This document shows positions 1-6,686 of a stretch of 17,297 nt of DNA, one piece after another. This stretch comes from Anthropogastromicrobium sp963626545 (GTDB taxonomy: Bacteria; Bacillota; Clostridia; Lachnospirales; Lachnospiraceae): positions 1 through 17,297 of the forward strand of contig CAVFYJ010000077.1 in assembly GCA_963626545.1 (NCBI GenBank), in the 5' to 3' direction. Below the pieces are notes generated by a model. It was not told the origin of the DNA and searched no databases. It worked only from the letters and a program-made list of their open reading frames with translations. Each line of letters begins with the position of its first letter. The first letter of the stretch is position 1. The translations under genes and the position numbers were made by a program.

Positions 1-118
1 GGTTGTAAACTCATTATACATCGGAAAACCTTGTACGGCAATTTTTTATTTAAAAATATGCAAAGTCTTATGATTCAAAACTTGTAAAGTGGTGTTAGTC
101 TTGCATCATCGGCGCAAA

Positions 119-146
119 TTGTATATACTAAGGGAAACAATATAAT
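119..146 (+). promoter_or_regulatory. Sigma-A-type promoter of the TPR-GGDEF gene
   Basis: A TTGTAT -35 box at 119-124 and a perfect TATAAT -10 box at 141-146 are separated by 16 bases. The start codon of the GGDEF gene follows about 80 bases downstream, so a leader of roughly 70-75 nt is expected. The rest of 1-118 is AT-rich and shows no gene or clear signal. Confidence 0.65.
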
Positions 147-226
147 GTCTGTACTGCCTGAAGAATAAAATAGAAGGACTCGGGAGACACGGCGAACGAA
201 AGGAATGCTATTTTGCAGAATTTATT

Positions 227-1822
227 ATGAAAACGGAAGTTTTAAAGAAAAAGATCTTAGAAGCTCGATCTGTAAAGACTGAAAAGATGATTGCGTGCTG
301 TGATGAGGTCTACGAAATTGCCCAAAAAGAGGACAACCATGAAATTCTTGGCTTTCTATTTTTTTATAAGGGCGAAGCTTACTACATGCACAATCAGATA
401 AAACTGATGTTTGAATGTATGACAAAAGCAATTTCTTATCTGAGCGAAACGAAGCAGTGGGGACTCTTGTCGAGAGCCTACAATATGATGGCAATCACGT
501 CTATTAATAGGGGCAATGCACCTGTTGCCGTGGATTATTATCTGAATGCGCTTACATGTGCGCAGGAACATAATCTGCGTCTTGATGAATGCCGCATTCA
601 CATCAATCTGGGCTATCTATATATGCAAAACGAAGTCTATCAGGAAGCTACTGAGCAGTTTATGGCCGCTTATGATATTTATCAAAACAGTCCCGACAGA
701 GAAAAACAGTTAGGACGTCTGATGATGATCTACACCAATCTTGCCAGCTGCTATATGCTGCAAGGAAAACCAGACAACGCAGGCGAATATGTACGCAGAC
801 TGAATGAGCAATGCAGACCTTATTTTAAGGATATGGATTATGTCTATGTGGGCTGCATGGAAGCCCGATACTACAACGGCTGTGGAAACATAGAAGCGCG
901 AGATACCATCATTCAGGAAATTCTATATCGACTTGAAAATCCCGATCAGCTTGACGGAGCACTTCCGATTCTTGATTTGTTTGATGATTTGTATTCCCTT
1001 TGTGAGCTGACATTTGAGATTGGAAAATATGATATTTGCGCACGAATACTGGAAAAATTAGACTCGGTCATTGAAAACACCGATATCATTAACTTAGAAA
1101 GACAGCTGCTAGCGCTCAAGATTCGATATTATAAATTGCAAAATGATGTAGAACGATACAAAAGTGCATCGGTGCGATTCTACGAGCTTATTATGACAAT
1201 GGAAGAAGAAAGCAAGCATATGATCGCCAACATGATCCGAATCCGAAACTCATTGGAGCAGATGAAGAAGCAAAACGCACTTCTCGTAGAAAAATCAGAG
1301 ACCGATGCACTCACAGGACTTGCGAACCGCTATCGACTTACCGAGTATTCACAGATGTTAGTGGATGAAGCTTTTGATGAACAGGTTCCGTATGCAATTG
1401 AAATTTTGGATATCGACCATTTTAAGGAATACAATGATAATTACGGTCATCAAGCTGGGGATGCCTGTATCAAGCAGGTAGCCGATCAGCTGATTGCGAT
1501 GCAAAACAACCATACTTTCTGCGCGAGGTATGGCGGAGACGAATTTATCATTATCTACAAAGGTCTTTCAAGAGATGAGATTCTTGCCAAAGCAAAGAAC
1601 CTCAAAGAGAATATTATCGAATTGGCAATTAAACACGAATATTCCTCAATTGCACCCGTTGTAACGATATCACAGGGAATCTGTGTTTCCATTCCGACAA
1701 AGGTCAACCGTAGCTGGGATTTTCTGCATGAAGCAGACAATTACCTGTACAAAGTCAAGAAGAATCATCGAAACGCCATAGCGATTGGTGATTTCGAGGA
1801 AATGGACAATACAATTTGGTAA
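227..1822 (+). CDS. TPR-repeat diguanylate cyclase (GGDEF protein)
   Basis: Predicted 531-residue cytoplasmic protein that probably makes cyclic di-GMP from two GTP. There is no signal peptide or membrane segment. Residues about 40-320 are helical with TPR-like repeats (for example around 85-155), a likely protein-binding sensor region. A short linker helix at about 330-355 leads into a GGDEF domain at about 355-522. Visible signatures are DALTGLANR at 360-368, the metal-binding D395 in ILDIDHFK, the intact GGDEF at 436-440 and a closing ADNYLYKVKK. The usual RxxD inhibitory site before the GGDEF motif is absent: residues NNHT stand at that place. The start at 227 has only a weak ribosome site. 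A better one (GAAAGGA) directly abuts an out-of-frame ATG at 204, which opens a 25-codon ORF ending at 281 that overlaps the gene start and could affect its translation. The stop codon touches a strong terminator, so the gene is a single transcription unit. Confidence 0.93.
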   Translation: MKTEVLKKKILEARSVKTEKMIACCDEVYEIAQKEDNHEILGFLFFYKGEAYYMHNQIKLMFECMTKAISYLSETKQWGLLSRAYNMMAITSINRGNAPVAVDYYLNALTCAQEHNLRLDECRIHINLGYLYMQNEVYQEATEQFMAAYDIYQNSPDREKQLGRLMMIYTNLASCYMLQGKPDNAGEYVRRLNEQCRPYFKDMDYVYVGCMEARYYNGCGNIEARDTIIQEILYRLENPDQLDGALPILDLFDDLYSLCELTFEIGKYDICARILEKLDSVIENTDIINLERQLLALKIRYYKLQNDVERYKSASVRFYELIMTMEEESKHMIANMIRIRNSLEQMKKQNALLVEKSETDALTGLANRYRLTEYSQMLVDEAFDEQVPYAIEILDIDHFKEYNDNYGHQAGDACIKQVADQLIAMQNNHTFCARYGGDEFIIIYKGLSRDEILAKAKNLKENIIELAIKHEYSSIAPVVTISQGICVSIPTKVNRSWDFLHEADNYLYKVKKNHRNAIAIGDFEEMDNTIW

Positions 1823-1860
1823 GGAAAAACCAGCGGGAGCAACTCTCGCTGGTTTTTCCT
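1822..1860 (+). terminator. Intrinsic terminator after the GGDEF gene (bidirectional)
   Basis: A long hairpin starts on the last base of the stop codon. The arms AGGAAAAACCAGCG (1822-1835) and CGCTGGTTTTTCCT (1847-1860) pair perfectly, with a further GAG/CTC inside the loop. The arms carry A and T runs on both sides, so it can stop transcription from either strand, including the remnant genes arriving from the right. Confidence 0.9.
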
Positions 1861-1920
1861 AGTTATTCCTACTTGTTTCTAATTATTTCTGCTTATTTCC
1901 AAGTATCCCTTATTATTCCT
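1861..1920. repeat. Degenerate 10-bp tandem array, six units
   Basis: On the + strand the segment divides exactly into decamers: AGTTATTCCT, ACTTGTTTCT, AATTATTTCT, GCTTATTTCC, AAGTATCCCT and TATTATTCCT. The consensus is NNTTATTYCT. The terminator arm GGTTTTTCCT (1851-1860) and TATTTGTTTT (1921-1930) fit the same phase less well. On the - strand the unit reads AGGAATAANN, resembling a ribosome-binding core. The array lies directly after the stop codon of the - strand flavoprotein remnant. No function is known. Confidence 0.75.
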
Positions 1921-2228
1921 TATTTGTTTTCTTTTTTCTGATTTGCCAGATATCCAATACAGCTGTGAGCCGCCACATTTCCTTCTCCGACAGCCTTTGT
2001 ATACTGATACGGACGTCCTGTGCAATCTCCTGCCGCAAAGCATCCTGCCAGATTGGTCTGCTGTGCCCGGTCAACTACAATATGTCCGCCTTCTACCGAA
2101 AGACTCGGAACAAGGGTGGCCGGTGCAATTGCATTGCGAAGGCAAAACAGTCCATCTACAGCTACAGTCTCACCATCGCGCAGTGTGATACTCTCGACCT
2201 TTTTCTCTCCGTTTACTGTCTTTGGCAT
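1920..2228 (-). pseudogene. Thioredoxin-reductase-like flavoprotein, C-terminal fragment
   Basis: The 102 codons match only the C-terminal third of a thioredoxin-reductase-like NAD(P)/FAD oxidoreductase, normally about 290-310 residues. Visible are a VDGLFCLR strand, the FAD-contacting GCFAAGD at 62-68, and the TGRPYQYTKAVGEGNVAAHS run typical of this family in Lachnospiraceae (the family assignment is from memory). The N-terminal FAD-binding GxGxxG, the NADPH domain and the redox CxxC are all absent, so it cannot be a working reductase. The ATG at 2228 lies inside the end of the upstream receiver gene (16-base overlap) and is preceded in its own frame by a TGA. It is best read as the remnant left by a deletion or recombination that joined it to the receiver gene. 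Confidence 0.82.
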
Positions 2229-2608
2229 ATTTCATGCTGATAGCGAATCCTGCTGACAACGCGAAGCAACTCCTCCTGCGACATCGGAAGCATAAAGAAA
2301 TCAAACGCCCCGCAATGCATTGCAAGATAGGCTCCCCCCTGGTCTTTGCCAAACAAGATTGTCATTCGATCTGGGACCTGGTGTGCCCAAAGATTACATA
2401 AAAATGTCGCATCGCCAGATCTGGCAGCATCGCCCGCTTCAATATCTGCAAATACCACATCCACTGGATGCGTATCCACAAACTCGGTTGCTTCCACAAT
2501 ATCAGAAAACGAGCCAACGCACTCAAACATTTTATAAACTTCCAGCATTTCTTTCAGCTCAAATCGAATCAAATCTTCCATTTCCAACAGGACGTATTGA
2601 ATCTTCAT
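2213..2608 (-). CDS. Truncated, atypical response-regulator receiver
   Basis: 131 residues covering a single CheY-like receiver fold. The start is set at ATG 2608 (MKIQYVLLEM) because AGGAAAGG stands 10 bases ahead; the frame is open further upstream but without a better ribosome site. D55 in DVVFADIE is in the position of the phospho-acceptor. The acidic pair near the N terminus is E9/E11, and the conserved switch Lys is replaced: the strand reads FFMLPMS. The protein ends about ten residues after the last receiver helix (RVVSRIRYQHE), where related regulators run on into an output domain. Its final codons are encoded by DNA belonging to the flavoprotein remnant. It has its own promoter and may still be made as a stand-alone pseudo-receiver, but it is more likely a decayed gene. 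Confidence 0.7.
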   Translation of the reverse strand: MKIQYVLLEMEDLIRFELKEMLEVYKMFECVGSFSDIVEATEFVDTHPVDVVFADIEAGDAARSGDATFLCNLWAHQVPDRMTILFGKDQGGAYLAMHCGAFDFFMLPMSQEELLRVVSRIRYQHEICQRQ

Positions 2609-2617
2609 GCATTTGTT

Positions 2618-2669
2618 ACCTTTCCTATTTCGCATTCTTGTTTTGCATTCTTATTTTGCTTTCCTGTAT
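2618..2669. repeat. Degenerate 13-bp tandem array, four units
   Basis: Four successive 13-mers on the + strand: ACCTTTCCTATTT, CGCATTCTTGTTT, TGCATTCTTATTT and TGCTTTCCTGTAT. The two middle units differ at two positions. On the coding (-) strand they form the 5' leader of the receiver gene, and the unit nearest the gene supplies its AGGAAAGG ribosome site. The outermost unit overlaps the -10 box. Confidence 0.7.
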
Positions 2670-2697
2670 CATAGCAAAAATCCGTATGAAAAGGCAA
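2668..2697 (-). promoter_or_regulatory. Extended -10 promoter of the receiver gene
   Basis: On the - strand TTGCCT (2697-2692) and TATGAT (2673-2668) are 18 bases apart. The -10 box is preceded by TGC, giving an extended TGnTATGAT. The -35 box sits in the loop of the neighbouring terminator hairpin, so the two signals share DNA. Confidence 0.6.
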
Positions 2698-2715
2698 CCA
2701 TTCACACGGATTTTT
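2676..2715 (-). terminator. Terminator at the end of the sugar operon
   Basis: The arms AAAAATCCGTATGAA (2676-2690) and TTCACACGGATTTTT (2701-2715) pair with one mismatch around a 10-base loop. On the - strand the second arm ends in a T run, as expected for ending the operon whose last ORF stops at 2773. The arms are also suitable for the + strand. The rest of 2716-2772 shows nothing recognisable. Confidence 0.8.
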
Positions 2716-2772
2716 CAATGTTTTATTCTTTTCGCAAACAGGATTTACATGAACGGTAACTATTTTATCGTA

Positions 2773-3255
2773 CTATTTCTCAGTTCCAAACGCATGGTAC
2801 ACATCAAGAAGTTCATTCAGATCGCCTGTGTAATTCGTTGTCCAGAGTCCAAACGATCCCTGCCTTGTCAGACTCATCATATTACCGCTTCCCCACAGAT
2901 TGATCATGCCGCTTTCCAACATTTCTTCATATGCCTTCTGTTCCGCAGATCCTTCTTCCAGATTTTCTACATCCCACCAGCACAAATCCAGATCTCCGTA
3001 CTGCCTTGCTTCTGTCGCAATACCACCTGACAACTCCCCATACTCTAGTGTTTTCAGCATACCCTTTTCATACAAATATTGCGCCAAATCGTCAATCGTA
3101 AGATTCCAAATCGGGCTGTCCTCTGTGATACCGTACTCTTCCTGACTAAGCCCCGATGACGGTTCCGTAAAATCCTTTGACAATGCTACATAGCCTGTCA
3201 TTCCGGCAAACAGCAGCACGAGAAACGCAAAAAAGGCAATTGAAAATTTTTTAAT
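2773..3255 (-). CDS. Small membrane-anchored protein of unknown function, start codon unclear
   Basis: The frame is open for 160 codons. It opens with a Lys-Lys then one long hydrophobic helix (about residues 4-25, FSIAFFAFLVLLFAGM...) followed by an acidic exported domain with WNLTIDDLAQYL and DLDLCWWDVENL. I do not recognise the family. The frame is immediately preceded by the TAA stop of the GH2 gene, in the same frame. The first codon after that stop is ATT, and the segment reads ATTAAAAAATTT, one base from an ordinary ATGAAAAAATTT. The next candidate start, GTG at 3219, cuts into the helix and has no ribosome site. So the gene uses a rare ATT start, is reached by translational coupling or readthrough from GH2, or has lost its start. 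It is the last gene before the operon terminator and may sit outside the membrane near the transporter. Confidence 0.6.
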   Translation of the reverse strand: MKKFSIAFFAFLVLLFAGMTGYVALSKDFTEPSSGLSQEEYGITEDSPIWNLTIDDLAQYLYEKGMLKTLEYGELSGGIATEARQYGDLDLCWWDVENLEEGSAEQKAYEEMLESGMINLWGSGNMMSLTRQGSFGLWTTNYTGDLNELLDVYHAFGTEK

Positions 3256-5646
3256 TTAAATTTGAATTGTCTTTGTCCAGCCTTGTGCTGCCTTTACCGT
3301 TACTGTGCCATCCGCAACATCTTCTTGCATCTCTACAATGACCTGCAATTTTCCATGGAATGTGCTGCGAACTGCACTTCCTGGAATTGTATGATCAGAT
3401 GGATTTCCATTTGAAGTTCCAAGAATTCTGCCACCAGTTACGCAGACGCAAATCTCCTGATCGTCATCGGTTACTTCCCGATGCATTTCATCCACAACCT
3501 GCACATCAAGAATTCGTAAATTTCCATCGGAATATGCCGTATTTAATTGAAGATCAACTGCCTTACCAGTTTGCATCAAATGTTCTTCCATGCACTTCTT
3601 TCCATCCTGATAACCATATGCAGTCAGCTCTCCCGGCTCAAAGGAAACCTGTTCCCAGACAAGATAGCCATCTTCTTCCATTTTCTTTTTTCCAATACTG
3701 CGGCCATTGACAAACAACTCGATCTCCTCGCAGTTTGAAAAGACATGCATATCTTTCTTTTCCCCTGGAATTCCCTTCCATTCTGGGAAAACATGGAGCA
3801 CCTTTTCGTCTGACCACCATGCTTTGTAATAATAGTAGAAATCTTTTGGATAGCCACACAAATCCATCGTGCCAAACTGGGAACTGATTGCTGGCCATGC
3901 AAATGGGCTCGGCTCTCCATAATAATCAAAGCCAGTCCAGATAAATAGGCCGCTCACCCAATCAGGGCGACACACATGCCACTGTCTCGCACCCTGCATA
4001 TAGGAATCTGCCGTTTTATCCGTGATTGCAAGATGACACACCTCTCGATTTGTCTCTGAGCAGCCTCTTGTCGATTTAAAGGTTCCCTGTTCTGTGCAAA
4101 TGAATGGCTTATCCGGGTACAATTTATGGAAGGTCTCCCAGCGGATATCCTGATAATTAAAACCAGCGACATCCAGTTTTGTGAAAATCCCTTCTAGCAA
4201 TGTATGATCTTCAATCGGTTTTCTATTTTTCAGATCCCACATCACAAGCGCCATTGTTACAGGCGTATGTGGATCCAGGCTTCGAATATGCTCTATCATT
4301 GTCTGGGCAATTCTTCCGCCCTGAGGAATTGCCTGAGACTGCGCTTCCTCATTTCCTATTGAATATAAGATTACACTTGGATGATTGCGATCTCGCTTTA
4401 CCATGCATTCCAACTGTTCCAGATCGCCTTTTTCGCTGGACAAGAGTCGATTTTCATCCATGACCAGCATTCCCTCTTCATCACAGATATCTAATAGTTC
4501 TGGCGCTGGCGGATAATGAGAGGTTCTGTACGCATTTACGCCCATTTCCTTAAGCTTTTTGATTCGATAGCGATACAGTTCATCCGGCATTGCTGTTCCA
4601 ACACCACCGTGGTTCTGATGACAGCACACGCCCTTTATCTTCGTTTGTACGCCATTTAAAAGAAAGCCTTTGTTTGCATCAAAACGAATCTCTCTAACTC
4701 CAAACCGGATTTTTACGCAATCTTTTTCTTCTCCTGCACAAATCAGCGTCAGCACTGCCGTATATAAATATGGGTTGGAAACATCCCACAGTTTTACAGC
4801 GTCCATCTTCAGTTCTGCTCGAACACGATTATCGGTAATCGCAATCTCGGTATCTTCTCCGCTTGGATTTCCATCCATATCCTGTATCGAGATCTTTAAA
4901 ACACCCTGTTTTTCACTTGTTTTTTGCTCCAGCGCTTTCTGATCATCTGCCGACAGCCCCCATAACTTGCTCGATGGAAATCCCTGTGCTGTTGCTTCTA
5001 CGGTAACTACACAACTCTTATTTTCCAAATCCACCTGAGTCCACACATATGGGTCCTCCAAATGTTCCTCCTGCGTTATAAGAAGATACGCATGGCGATA
5101 AATTCCTCCGCCCTCGTAAAACCAGCCTTCACTTTCTCTGGCATCTGCTTTTACGCTAAGCACGTTATCTGCTCCGTATTCGGCAATATCCGTGATGTCC
5201 CACACCTGCTGTTTGTAACCACTTCGCTCCGATCCCGCTAAGAAATCATTGAGCCATACCATGCTGTTTCGATAAATGCCTTCAAACACCAGATAAATTT
5301 TCTTACCCTTGAGTTCTTCTTCCAAATAGAAATGTCTTCTGTACCAGCCTACATTTCGCTGAAATGATCCCGCTGTTGTATGCATATTATTTACATTTTC
5401 CATTGCTGGAATTGCATTGTCATCTCCAAACTCTTTCTCATTGTACGGGCTTGGCTGAGTCTCTATCACAAAATCATGTGGCAGATCTACATTTTTCCAG
5501 CTCTGATCATCGAACGTTTTGCTCTCTGATCCCTGATTCCAAGAACCAGATTTTCCCCACGCCCAACGATTTCGTATGCACACAATGTCTCCATAGTGGA
5601 ATTTCCACCCATGATCCAAGTCTCTTCGCTCTCTTCCCATATCCAT
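3256..5646 (-). CDS. Glycoside hydrolase family 2 (beta-galactosidase-type), cytoplasmic
   Basis: Retaining GH2 enzyme of 796 residues from the chosen start, probably releasing a terminal beta-linked sugar from imported oligosaccharides. The frame is open to ATG 5664, but AGAAAGG stands 7 bases before ATG 5646, so MDMGRERRD is preferred; residue numbers here count from 5664. Domain order: sugar-binding jelly roll about 10-200 (GWYRRHF, GGGIYRH), immunoglobulin-like about 205-325, TIM barrel about 335-620, then DUF4982-like and C-terminal beta domains to 802. The acid/base is E439 in SIGNEEAQ and the nucleophile E525 in CTEQG. TSHYPPAPELLD and the WTGFDYYGEP loop are also typical. There is no signal peptide, so it acts after transport. 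It follows the permease by 80 bases filled with short tandem repeats. Substrate is not determinable from sequence; beta-galactosidase is the default, and glucuronidase or another GH2 activity is possible. Confidence 0.92.
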   Translation of the reverse strand: MDMGRERRDLDHGWKFHYGDIVCIRNRWAWGKSGSWNQGSESKTFDDQSWKNVDLPHDFVIETQPSPYNEKEFGDDNAIPAMENVNNMHTTAGSFQRNVGWYRRHFYLEEELKGKKIYLVFEGIYRNSMVWLNDFLAGSERSGYKQQVWDITDIAEYGADNVLSVKADARESEGWFYEGGGIYRHAYLLITQEEHLEDPYVWTQVDLENKSCVVTVEATAQGFPSSKLWGLSADDQKALEQKTSEKQGVLKISIQDMDGNPSGEDTEIAITDNRVRAELKMDAVKLWDVSNPYLYTAVLTLICAGEEKDCVKIRFGVREIRFDANKGFLLNGVQTKIKGVCCHQNHGGVGTAMPDELYRYRIKKLKEMGVNAYRTSHYPPAPELLDICDEEGMLVMDENRLLSSEKGDLEQLECMVKRDRNHPSVILYSIGNEEAQSQAIPQGGRIAQTMIEHIRSLDPHTPVTMALVMWDLKNRKPIEDHTLLEGIFTKLDVAGFNYQDIRWETFHKLYPDKPFICTEQGTFKSTRGCSETNREVCHLAITDKTADSYMQGARQWHVCRPDWVSGLFIWTGFDYYGEPSPFAWPAISSQFGTMDLCGYPKDFYYYYKAWWSDEKVLHVFPEWKGIPGEKKDMHVFSNCEEIELFVNGRSIGKKKMEEDGYLVWEQVSFEPGELTAYGYQDGKKCMEEHLMQTGKAVDLQLNTAYSDGNLRILDVQVVDEMHREVTDDDQEICVCVTGGRILGTSNGNPSDHTIPGSAVRSTFHGKLQVIVEMQEDVADGTVTVKAAQGWTKTIQI

Positions 5647-5650
5647 AACC

Positions 5651-5695
5651 ATTCCTTTCTGCATTCCTTTCTGCCATCTGCATTTATCTGCATTT
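5651..5695. repeat. Perfect 12-bp and 10-bp tandem duplications before the GH2 gene
   Basis: On the + strand ATTCCTTTCTGC occurs twice in a row (5651-5662, 5663-5674). One base later ATCTGCATTT occurs twice in a row (5676-5685, 5686-5695). On the coding strand the 12-mer is GCAGAAAGGAAT, so the duplication gives GH2 two consecutive ribosome-binding cores. The proximal one is well spaced for the start at 5646. Confidence 0.85.
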
Positions 5696-5704
5696 TCAGG
5701 TCGA

Positions 5705-5737
5705 TTATTCTTTGATTATTCTTTGATTATCCTTTGA
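5705..5737. repeat. 11-bp tandem repeat, three units, across the permease stop codon
   Basis: TTATTCTTTGA occurs at 5705-5715 and 5716-5726, and with one change (TTATCCTTTGA) at 5727-5737. On the - strand the unit is TCAAAGRATAA, and the first unit supplies the last codons and the TAA stop of the permease. Because the unit is 11 bases, the three TAA triplets fall in three different reading frames. Confidence 0.85.
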
Positions 5738-6638
5738 CTGCTCCTACCATAATTCCCTTTGTAAAATACTTTTGTGCAAATGGATAAAACAGCATAATTG
5801 GTATTACTACAAAAGCAGTTAACGTCAATCGAATACTAGTCGGTGTAACAGAGGATGCCGCAAGCTGGCTATCATCTGTAATTTGAGTTGACTGCGCCTG
5901 AATTTGATTAATCAGTTCATATAGAAGGAACTGCATCGTGTACAATCCAGGTCTTGTAATGTAAAGCTTTGTCGTAAAGAAATCGTTCCAATGTCCTACC
6001 GCACAAAACAAGGCTACAGTAGCAAGAATCGGTTTCTGAAGTGGAAGTACAATTCGGAACAAGCGTGTCAAATAGCCTGCACCATCCAAATATGCGGACT
6101 CCTCCAGATCCGGCGGAATCGCCTCGATTGAAGTCTTAATCAATACCATGTTGTAGACCGATACCATTCCAGGTATCACATAAATCCAAAAGGTATTCAG
6201 CAAATGCAGCATCTTATTATTCAAATATACCGGAATCATTCCTGCTGAAAAATACATGGTTGCCACACACAGACGATACCAGAATTTTTTTCCCCACATT
6301 TCATTTTTTGTGAAAAAGTATGCCGTATAAGCGGTTGCAAATACTCCTAATGTCGTTCCGATGATGGTTCTTCCCAGCGTAATCATTACCGAATTGCCCA
6401 AATTTTGTACACTGAGAATTGTCTTATAATTTTCAAAATGAATTCCTACTGGATAAAAAGTGATTGCTCCTACTTCTACCATCTGGTTATCACTGATCGT
6501 ACAGATCAGCAGATAATAAAACGGATACGCACAAATCAGGGCGAACAATGTAAATACAATTCCAAAGATTACATTATACCAGATATCCGCTTTGCTCATG
6601 CGCACTCTTTTCCCTGTCCTGTTTTTACCTCTGCTCAT
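5727..6638 (-). CDS. Carbohydrate ABC transporter permease, LplC/YtcP type
   Basis: Integral membrane subunit of 303 residues importing an oligosaccharide together with the permease encoded just upstream. About six membrane helices are visible, the first at about 22-48. The EAA loop that docks on the ATPase is at about 179-199 (EESAYLDGAG then FRIVLP). The ending YPFAQKYFTKGIMVGAVKG is characteristic of the LplC/YtcP branch of CUT1 transporters. Start ATG 6638 has AGAGG seven bases ahead. It follows the first permease by 48 bases and precedes GH2 by 80 bases in the same operon. No ATPase gene is in the window; this class usually shares an MsmX-like ATPase encoded elsewhere. Confidence 0.94.
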   Translation of the reverse strand: MSRGKNRTGKRVRMSKADIWYNVIFGIVFTLFALICAYPFYYLLICTISDNQMVEVGAITFYPVGIHFENYKTILSVQNLGNSVMITLGRTIIGTTLGVFATAYTAYFFTKNEMWGKKFWYRLCVATMYFSAGMIPVYLNNKMLHLLNTFWIYVIPGMVSVYNMVLIKTSIEAIPPDLEESAYLDGAGYLTRLFRIVLPLQKPILATVALFCAVGHWNDFFTTKLYITRPGLYTMQFLLYELINQIQAQSTQITDDSQLAASSVTPTSIRLTLTAFVVIPIMLFYPFAQKYFTKGIMVGAVKG

Positions 6639-6686
6639 GTCAGTCCTCTTTTCTACTTTGTTACAGCCCTTCTTTGTCGCTGTCCA

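Noticed and set aside
204..281. 25-codon upstream ORF as a true leader peptide of the GGDEF gene
   Set aside because: It has a ribosome-like GAAAGGA, but the spacer to its ATG is essentially zero and it overlaps the main gene. It is noted with the gene rather than listed separately.
2320..3030. Long + strand open frame (236 codons) over the receiver gene and operon terminator
   Set aside because: It lies antisense to the receiver gene and the small membrane-protein ORF, has low-complexity Cys/Phe/Ser-rich content and no ribosome site. It is a shadow frame.
1861..5737. CRISPR array explanation for the short repeats
   Set aside because: Units are 10-13 bp, directly adjacent without spacers, and no cas gene is present.
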